The notes under the pieces: generated by a model
Database searches by the model: none
Seen by the model: the letters and a program-made list of their open reading frames with translations, nothing else
Told to the model about the DNA's origin: nothing
NCBI GenBank assembly: GCA_024180945.1
Contig: JAKSGN010000036.1
Span: forward strand, 2,046,001 to 2,110,000
DNA from: Macrophomina tecta
Taxonomy: Eukaryota > Ascomycota > Dothideomycetes > Botryosphaeriales > Botryosphaeriaceae
Reading direction: 5' to 3'
DNA length: 64,000 nucleotides
Part shown: piece after piece, positions 56,401 to 64,000 of the stretch
Numbering within the stretch: position 1 is the stretch's first letter
Layout: each line of letters opens with the position of its first letter
Program-made: the position numbers and the translations under genes

Positions 56401-59246
56401 TATAGATATTAGTGGAGTTATATTTAACTAAATATCCGATAAGAACACGTTTATCTAGCTTATTACTACGTAAAATATTCTTTAGTAGTAAGTAGGCTTT
56501 ATAGCTATAAACTCGAAAGTAAGCTACTTTTAGCTTCTTACTATAGACATGCTTAAATAGCGTTTCCTAATAGTAGCGCTTTATTAAAGTTCTATTATAG
56601 ATATAGACTGCTGCCTTAATAACTTTAGGCTATAGGTGCTTAGGCAGGTTAGTACTAACTCGCAATAATCTTGCTTTAATAATAATTAAGTATCCTAAAT
56701 GCTCTAATGCGCCGTTCTACTAAGGGGTATACGAAGCTAATACTTTATAGATAACTCCCTACTACTTAAGCTGCTACTTAAAGGCTTGTATAAGCGACAC
56801 TTCTCTATCTAATCTAAGAAAGGCTACTGATTTACCAAATCTTATCTTAATTATTTGGATAATATTAAGAAGGTGCTGGGTGCACTTATCCTTAGTTACG
56901 TAAGTAACCGCAAAAGTGAATTTAGTAAAAGCGCATTTAAGATACGTAATCCATTAGTAACCGTTGTTAGCTCGTATTATATATATTAAGTTAAATAAGA
57001 CTCGAAAGAATACTTCTTCTAATAATTCCTCTGGTTATATAGATCGTGAGATCTGCTGGTGTGCCTTAGTGCGAGCGCATATATTACAGTAATTAGATAG
57101 CTGCTAATCGGTAATTATAGCTCCTTATACCGCTTATAGTAAGGCTTAAATAGCTCTTTAGCCTACGTGTGCAAAGATTTCATACTATTATATAGCTAGC
57201 AACGAGCGATTAGTAATATTTAATACTATAGCCGGTAGTTCATCTGCTTCCTTATATTCTATAAAGAAGTAGTTTTAAGCGAAGGTTAGGTAGACCATAA
57301 TAAAGTCCTCTAAGTAGAGGCACATACGTTCTATATCTAACTCGATTCCCTTTTCTCTTGCCTTAGCAACAGAGACGAGGTTTGCTATAAATAAAAATAC
57401 GTAGGCTACGTCTATAAGCTTAATAGTGCGTGGGCCCTTATAGTTAGTAGTATACACTAGTACCTTACTAAATAACTTAATCTTAACCGTAGAGTTTCCT
57501 AATATAACGTAGTTATCTAGCCCTGCGTTTCTTATTTTAGTATAGCGATTCTTCATATACTGATTGCAGATATAGTATATTGTACTAATATTAGTAATCC
57601 ATAAGAGATTAAGCGTTATAGGCCTTAAAATACGTTGTGCATTAAATAATAAAGCAACTATAGCTAGAAAGAATAATGTTTTCTTATCTCCTTTATCTAG
57701 TTTTAGCTCTTATTTCTTTTAAGGAGCGTTGTCCTGCTTCTTCTAGCTTTAGCCGTGATTTTAGCTATTTTTAAACCGTTTAATAGAGCGTTTAACTCTT
57801 CTCTTAATCTATAGATCCTCGAGTGCCTTATTAACCTTATCTTAAACCTCCTAGTTTAGTATCTAATCTACTGGTCTAGCCTCTGGATTATAATATCTAT
57901 ATATATAGTAGAAGTAATTCTCGCTATATAAATAGAAGGGTAGCTTTCTTTCCTACTTCTTATCCCTTAGTAAAGTAGTAAAGGCTACTTTAGTAGCCTT
58001 CGGATTCTTAGCCGCATTCTAGCGTGAGTAGTTTCGGTAGTCGATAATTATTTTATAAAGCGACCTATTAAGCTTATTATACTATAGCTTAATCTTGTGG
58101 GTTAAGGCCTAATAGATATTAAGAGGGGTAAGCGCCTTAAGAAAGGCGATCTTACCTTAATTACCTATAACTTCTAGAAGTTTAAGCTCCTCTACCTTAA
58201 ACAGAGTCTCTTTCTATTATAAAAGCTATTTATCGATATTCTAGCTACTTAGAGGCTTCTTAAGCTAGCGAAGCTTATTAATAATAAGTTCCTCTTAAGT
58301 TTCCCTTATTAGCTAGAGCCGCACCTTAAGCGCTATAAGCTAAGAATAGGGGTACGAATCGCCTCTAAGCTTCTTTAGAATTAGAAGTAGTAATAGGCTT
58401 ACTAAGTCCTTAATAATTATTAATAGATTATTAATCTCCTTTTTAAGCTTCTTATACTTGGATAGGTCCCTTTTACAAGCTCTAATTTGTATTTTATAGC
58501 ACTTCTAGGCTCTTTATTAGTTTAGATCAGAGACTAGTAGCTCTAGAATCTTAGCTGGCTCGCTTAGTTAAGAAGGCTTCGATGGCTTCGATGGGTCGAT
58601 ATAGTCGAATATCTCGTATTTCTTAGCTCGTGATTAGATAATAAAGTACTATTTATCCTAATTATTAGCTATCTTTAAGACAACGATAGGTTTAGAAGAC
58701 GTCATAGCGTAGTATTATATTATATCGTGTTATATACTAAAGAAGGCATAGGTAAGTTACTAAAGTAGGTAGTAGGTATAAGGCTAATAAATAAGCCATT
58801 TACTTAAAAGTATTACTCTAAGGCGGTGGGAAAGTGCTACGCTTTAGGTAATAAAAAAGGCATATTATAGAAGGCAACTAAAGTCCTCCATTACAGAACA
58901 CGTATAGTAAAAGAATACTAAGAATAAACGTCCGGATGCCACGAAACGCTCGGAATAGCATAATAAGGTACTAGGAAGGATAGCTTAGAATATAAAAGGC
59001 ACCTAAGACGCACCCGGGCTTATAACTATTAAAATAAGTAGTATAACGGCTTATTTAATAGTAAATAGAATAAATTAGCATATCTAGTAGAGGAAGGCCG
59101 TACGGGCTTTCCTTATACCTATCCTACCTACTAGGGTAAAACGGGTATATAACTTACTTACCTACTAAGACAGGTATGCAACGAGTATAAGATATAACTA
59201 AATCCAAAACACTACTAAAAGTAAAATACACGTAATTAATCTAATA
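53456..59246 (-). mobile_element. Copia-3 retrotransposon, complete but RIP-decayed
   Basis: 220-base LTRs (53456-53675 and 59027-59246) are flanked by exact TATTA duplications (53451-53455 and 59247-59251). The LTR core matches copia-2 closely (GGGAGGCCGTACGGGCTTCC), and the primer site GCACCCGGGCTTATAAC and CACCCCCTTCACGTA tract are in the same places. The left LTR is almost undamaged, while the right LTR and the interior are full of C-to-T/G-to-A changes. It inserted into LTR-A of a gypsy element. Confidence 0.9.
54050..58705 (-). pseudogene. Copia-3 gag-pol, RIP-decayed
   Basis: Minus-strand reading starts MTSSKPIVVLK at 58705, matching the copia-2 start MASSKPIIVLK, and stays collinear to the RNase H end near 54050. 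Dozens of stops occur, many TAG or TAA at Trp or Gln positions. The largest open piece (57556-57275) retains the protease-downstream segment VAYVFLFIANLVSVAKAREKG, equivalent to VAYVPSFKANLVSVAKARDKG in copia-2. Non-functional. Confidence 0.9.
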
Positions 59247-59251
59247 TATTA

Positions 59252-59401
59252 GTAACACGGCCTTCGTACGTAGTACTTAGTCTTATTACGTATTCGACTT
59301 ACTCTTACCCTCTTCTTATACCTACTTAAGAAAAACCCCCTCGATAGATTTTCTCCCTCTTTAGTATTCGGATTCTTAGAGGTAGAGGCCCGCTCGTTAT
59401 A
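59252..59401 (+). repeat. LTR-A, right part
   Basis: It continues the 53161 LTR (AGTAACACGGCCTTCG) and ends CCCGCTCGTTATA, with CA changed to TA. Confidence 0.85.
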
Positions 59402-61431
59402 CTTTAACTACTATCCTTATAAAGAGAGGAAGGTTTCGAAATTAAGTCTTATCGAGTAAGATATTACCCCCTAACGAGTTTAGAAAATAGTAATAGCACT
59501 AAGTGTAACGGCGGCCTCTTCCACTAGGCTTTGGAATCGCCTAGCAGGGTCAGGTAGCTGAAGGGTTTACCTTGAAGGACAAGAGAAGGGTAAAGGATTG
59601 GAACGATGGTAGTGATCACGTGAGATGTCGGTGCGCGGTGCGCGTCAGGCTTGTTACCTCCAATAGGGTTGTATTGGAACTTTGAGTTGACCACGAAGGT
59701 CAAAGTACTATCTAATGAGTGCGTCTATATACTGTAGGAAAATTGTAGCAATCTGGATCGATACAGCTGGATCAAAGCAGCTGGATCAATGGTGTTGGAT
59801 CATTGATCTTGGATCAGGTTGATCCAGGTGGGCCCTGTGGGTCCCACGTGACTCGGGCGCTAAAGCCTGTTTCCTGGAATCCGACTTCTGCATCGGTTAC
59901 GGGAGTATTCTACCGCCAGACCATCGTCCCTTGGACCGTACAAGTTGTCCGACTTTCTCTCGCCCGTTCCTCTTGGCTCGAAGCCGGGTTTCCGGGATTC
60001 GTGACTTCTCCCTTGTGGGCGTTCTTCCCCTGCGGGAGTTCACCTGGTCTGTGTTCTCGTGGTCTTGCTGTGCCGCGTGGGCGTCGCTCCCGTGCGGGCT
60101 TCCATTGCTGCCTTGCCCAGGCCCGTACGCGCCGTCTTCCCTTGCGGCTGGTTTTCCCGTGCGGGCGTGCTGGTGGTGCGGCTCTGCCGTCCCTGTGGGT
60201 TCCTGCGGTGCCTTTTCCCGTGCGGGCCTTCCGCCCGTGGGGTCATAAAGCCCTTGTCCTCTGGGGTTCGTAACACTAAGATCTTAGATAGAGGTCGACC
60301 CGGCCGAGAATTAGATTTAGGGTGTCTAGGGGCTAGCTTAGCCTATATAGTAAATAGAGCCCACTAGAGCTAAGCTCTTATAGCTTATTGAGAAGCTAAA
60401 GGCTTAGAATACTCGACTAATCGAGCACACGATAAAGCGGAGCGCTACTAAGATTAAAGTAGCGGTACCCGAGAAGTTCGATAGAAATAGAAAGAAGCTC
60501 TAATTCTTTCTACTCTAGATATAACGCTACCTCTAGTTTAATTAAGCGTAATTTAATAGCGACGCTAAGAAAGTACTCTTCGCATTAACCTACCTTAGAG
60601 AAACGGTAGAGGTATAGATAGAACTATATCTTCGCGACTACTTAGCTAATAAATACTCTCTCGAGAAAAGATGAGAAAAGACTAAGAAAATCTTCGATAT
60701 ATATATAGGATTCGTAGATAACCTAAAGGCTACTTTTAACGACTAAGATAAAGTGCGTAAAGCCTCTAATAATATTATAACCGTTAAATAACTAGGATCT
60801 ATAGCTATCTACGTAACTAAGTTTTAGTAGCTTATAGCCTACCTTAAATAGTTAAATAAGACTTTCCACGACCTCTTCTATAAAGGCCTAAAGGAGGAAG
60901 TTAAGAAGAATATAATTATTTATAAATACCCGTCTACCTTCTAGAAGATAGTAGACCTTACGTCTTAGATTAACGGTTATATATACGAATAGAAGATAGG
61001 TTCCCGATAAGCTAATACCTTAAAGCCTCGCCGAGAAAGAATAACCCTTAAAGATAAAAACGCTATAGCCCTCGACGCCGCTAATAGATAGAATTTTAAG
61101 AAGAGTAATAATAATAGTCGAAATAATAATAAGAAGCCTAAGGAACCTAACCTAAACTAGACGAATAAGTAGAAATAGCGCTATAAAAATTAACTTTATA
61201 TTACCTACGGTAGTAATAAGTACTTCTCTCCTAAGTACCCGTAAAACCCTCGTAATAAGAAGAATAGAAAGCAGACCTCAAGCGCTTAACGTAAAGTATC
61301 GATTATATTCTGCTAAGATAATTACGATACGCTATATTAGATAGCCTACTACAACGATAACTACTAGATATACTAAAGTAGTAAAGATATATTAGGATAG
61401 TATTCCTATAAACCTCGATAATTCGGTATAG
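59402..61431 (+). pseudogene. Gypsy-A internal region with gag remnant, RIP-decayed
   Basis: Begins directly after LTR-A with CTTTAACTACTATCC. Removing the solo LTR-B at 59504-60275, the frame region 60420-61300 reads gag-like peptide with many stops: VPEKFDGNRKKL, ALTYLRETVEV, YLRDYLANKYSLEKR, FHDLFYKGLKEEVKK, then a zinc-knuckle relic (YITYGSNKYFSPKYP, cysteines lost to Tyr). Cys-to-Tyr and Gln/Trp-to-stop changes are what RIP would give. Confidence 0.7.
59504..60275 (-). repeat. Solo LTR-B (second gypsy family), 772 bases, not RIP-decayed
   Basis: Minus orientation, from TGTTACGAACCCCAGAGG to GCCGCCGTTACA, flanked by exact CTAAG duplications (59499-59503 and 60276-60280). GC-rich half at 59950-60250 has several copies of a CCCGTGCGGG-like unit. 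TATA and hairpin core at 59687-59740. Open frames inside it are not genes. It landed in an already decayed gypsy-A. Confidence 0.85.
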
Positions 61432-62222
61432 TATTACGAACCCTAGAGGGACAAGGGCTTTATAGCCCCACGGGTAAAAAGCCCGTACGGAAAAAGACAC
61501 CGTAGGGGCTAAAAACCCGTAAGAATAGTAGAGCCGTAATATCAGCGCGCCCGCACGGGAAAAATAGCCTCGAGGAAGAACGGCACGTACGAACCTAAAT
61601 AAGATAATAGTAAAAGCCCGTACGAGAACGACGCCTATACGGTATAGTAAGACTACGGAAATACCAACTAGATCGAACTCCCGTAGGGAAAAAATATCCC
61701 TAAAAAAAAAAATTACGAATCCCGGAAACCGGCTTTAGGCTAAGAGAAACGGACGGGAGAAAGTCGGATAACTTATATAATCTAAGAAACGATAGTCTAA
61801 TAATAAAATACTCTCTTAGCTAATATAAAAGTCGGATTCTAGAAAATAGGCTTTAGCGCCTATATTACGTAAGGTCCACACGACCTACTTATAAATTAAA
61901 AGCCTTAGTATTAATCCAACTCTTAGATTAATTTAATATTACGACTAATCTAATAGTCGTTCTAATTCCTAGATTATTATAGCTTTTCTATAGTATATAG
62001 AATATACTCGTTAGGTAGTACTTTAATCTTTATAGTTAACTTAAAGTTCTAATACAACCCTATTAGAGGTAATAAGCCTAACGCGTATCGCGTACTAATA
62101 TATTACGTAATTACTACTATTATTCTAATTCTTTACCCTTCTCTTATTCTTTAAGGTAAACCATTTAGCTACCTAACCCTACTAGGTAATTCTAAAGCCT
62201 AGTAGAAGAGGCTACCGTTATA
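61432..62222 (+). repeat. LTR-B, 5' LTR of gypsy-B, RIP-decayed
   Basis: It begins TATTACGAACCCTAGAGGG and ends GAGGCTACCGTTATA, matching the reverse complement of 59504-60275 with RIP-type changes throughout. The following internal sequence (CTTTAACTACTATTC) is the same as that after LTR-A, so this is the plus-strand 5' LTR of an element running off the window. Confidence 0.8.
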
Positions 62223-64000
62223 CTTTAACTACTATTCTTATAAGAGAAGGTAGTTCCGAGAAAAGAAATATTTAATGATAAAGTAGTATTATCCGACACT
62301 TAACGCTAACTAAGTAATATAATAAACGACGTTAATATAAATAATAATGGTTTCTTATAGCCAACTATAGCCGACCTCTTTTAGATTATTTAAGACATAT
62401 AAGGCCAGATTAACGAACTACGTAGATAACTCTAGAAGTAGACTAACAAGAACACCTAGCTCTATTAATAAATAGGCGAACTTCGCAACTAAGCTATTTC
62501 GATAACCCCTACCCTAGTACCCGTTTATACTTCTATATTAACAACGACTTAACCTCCTAACAAAAGCACGAAAACGGCTAAGCTAGATCTATTCTATAAT
62601 AACTAAAAGAAGCTCTAGACCTTTCTCTTATAACTTAACCTATACTTCTTCTTTAACTCTAGAGACTTCCCTACCGATAATAAAAAGATAATATTCGCAG
62701 CTACCTACCTCCGCGATATTATAGTATAGTAGTTTAAGCCCTACCTTAGAGACCGAATAGAGAAGAAACTAAAAGTACGTAAAAAGAATACTAAGAAAGT
62801 CTTTAGTAGCTATAAGTACTTCGTAACTTAAATTAAGCAAAGCTTCGGAGATCTCGACGAGGTTAATAAGGCCCGACGAGCCGTTATAAACATTTACTAG
62901 AAGACCTTAGTAGTAGACTATACTATAGAATTCTAAAAGACCGTAGCGTACCTAGATAACTAGTCTAACTACGCCCTTATAAACTACTACTACCGAGGAC
63001 TTAAGAAAAGAGTTAAAGACCAACTTATAATATAGAACGATTCTAAGACCCTAGATAAGCTTATTAAGCTAGCTATTAAATACGATAACCGCCTCTTCGA
63101 GCGCCAGTCCGAGAAGTATAAGGTAAACTATAAAGCTAATATTTCGCGCCTAGCGCGCCCTAGATATACTTAGAAAGAAGAAGATACTATAGAGCTAGAT
63201 AATATTAACCGCCAAAACAACCTACTAAAAAGAGACAACTACTATAGGAAAAAAAACAACGGCTATAAGAAAAAACAACGTAAAGAATAAATCCTAGAGC
63301 AAAAATAAAGATATAAAAAAGAACTATACGTCTACTATAATAAGACTTAGGAAAAGACACACTACTACCTTAAAAAGAATAAATAAGTCTTAGCTATAAC
63401 GTAAGAACCGAAAAGCTAAGAAGTCTCTACGGTTACTAAGTAAGAAAACCCCTTCGCCGAATTTAATAAGCAATACGAAGAAAGCTAGAGCCCTAAGTAT
63501 TAGAGGCTTAGCTAGATAGCCTACTATAATAATAACTATACTACTTACTAGAGCGACAAGGACGCTATAGGCTAGTACCCTAAAGAGCTATAATATATTA
63601 ATACGACCCTAAGAATAGAGAAAGAGCTTATTAAAGCCTTTCCTAATAATAAGGATCTAGTCGACAACGACACGGGGGAACTATATAATAGCACCCTAGA
63701 GTTAAGCACGACCGATAATAAGTAATAGTAGAATGAAGCTATACTTATAAAAATAACCAAATACCTAACCTAATACGGAGAGATACGCCGCATTACTAAT
63801 AGCCTAGAGCCTACGGTTACCTAGATTCCAGGCCCTATAATTAACCTCGGGACGCAGCAATACAAGGTATAGTAAGAAAAGATATACGCACGTATATAGT
63901 AAGACGACACCTAGAACCCCTAGAAAAAATTACTACTTGAGATAGCTAACGAACTCGCATCCTAGCTAGAGAACGAGGCACGAGGAGTATAATAACGCTA
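62223..64000 (+). pseudogene. Gypsy-B internal region with gag remnant, RIP-decayed, runs off window
   Basis: After the primer region, 62570-63400 reads gag-like peptide with stops: NSRDFPTDNKKIIFAATYLRD, KKNTKKVFSSYKYF, DEVNKARRAVINIY, YYYRGLKKRVKDQLI, KYDNRLFERQSEKYK and a zinc-knuckle relic (YVYYNKT, HYYLKN). Similar in order to the gypsy-A gag but a different sequence. The remaining 63400-64000 is stop-rich and unassigned, presumably toward pol. Confidence 0.65.

Noticed and set aside
59950..60250. CRISPR-like repeat array
   Set aside because: Motif copies are irregularly spaced, within an LTR, in a eukaryotic genome.
59803..60367. Open frames of up to 156 codons
   Set aside because: They lie inside solo LTR-B; openness reflects the GC-rich CCCGTGCGGG-type repeats.

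Overview
The window reads as accessory, repeat-rich DNA of a filamentous ascomycete (Pezizomycotina). The evidence is short GT-AG introns of about 45-70 bases with CTRAY-like branch sites, fungal gene families (OCH1-like GT32, F-box, MYND, a patatin of the FabD/lysophospholipase-like type, SDR), and fungal transposons of the Fot1/pogo, Tad LINE, hAT, Helitron, copia and gypsy types. Many of these carry the C-to-T/G-to-A stop codons expected of repeat-induced point mutation (RIP). I cannot name the species. No rRNA, true tRNA or CRISPR array was seen.

Layout. 1-4.6 kb: a Fot1/pogo deletion derivative, a RIP-decayed Tad-like LINE and two solo LTRs. 6.5-8.9 kb: one long gene with an N-terminal coiled coil, a PD-(D/E)xK-like nuclease region and a protein-kinase-like C-terminus, which is the most unusual host-like gene here. 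9-13 kb: a cluster of DNA transposons and fragments (full-length but nonsense-mutated Fot1/pogo copy, LTR, orphan transposase fragment, a MULE-like derivative and a 425-base MITE). 14.2-15.7 kb: a spliced gene of unknown function. 16.5-21.4 kb: a Helitron Rep/helicase gene with two introns, one apparently GC-AG. 21.6-26.7 kb: MYND, F-box and GT32 genes separated by solo LTRs. 27.4-30.8 kb: a six-exon gene for a large zinc-finger/patatin protein of about 1024 residues.

31.6-47.9 kb is a nested transposon stack. A gypsy LTR is broken by copia-1; copia-1 is broken by a hAT element with an 8-base target duplication; the hAT is broken by copia-2, which has apparently identical LTRs and an uninterrupted 1511-codon gag-pol. 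Next come an intact four-exon SDR gene (48.3-49.2 kb) and a decayed pseudogene (50.1-51.0 kb). 51-64 kb is almost wholly RIP-decayed: a gypsy LTR split by copia-3, its gag remnant carrying an undecayed solo LTR of a second gypsy family, then the start of that second family running off the window.

The host-like genes do not form an obvious pathway or cluster. They look like independent accessory genes (effector-like nuclease/kinase, patatin, glycosyltransferase, F-box, MYND, SDR) stranded between transposons. Intact and heavily mutated elements lie side by side, so insertions of different ages have accumulated here, some after the last effective round of RIP. All exon joins were worked out by reading frame and splice-site logic, without transcript data.
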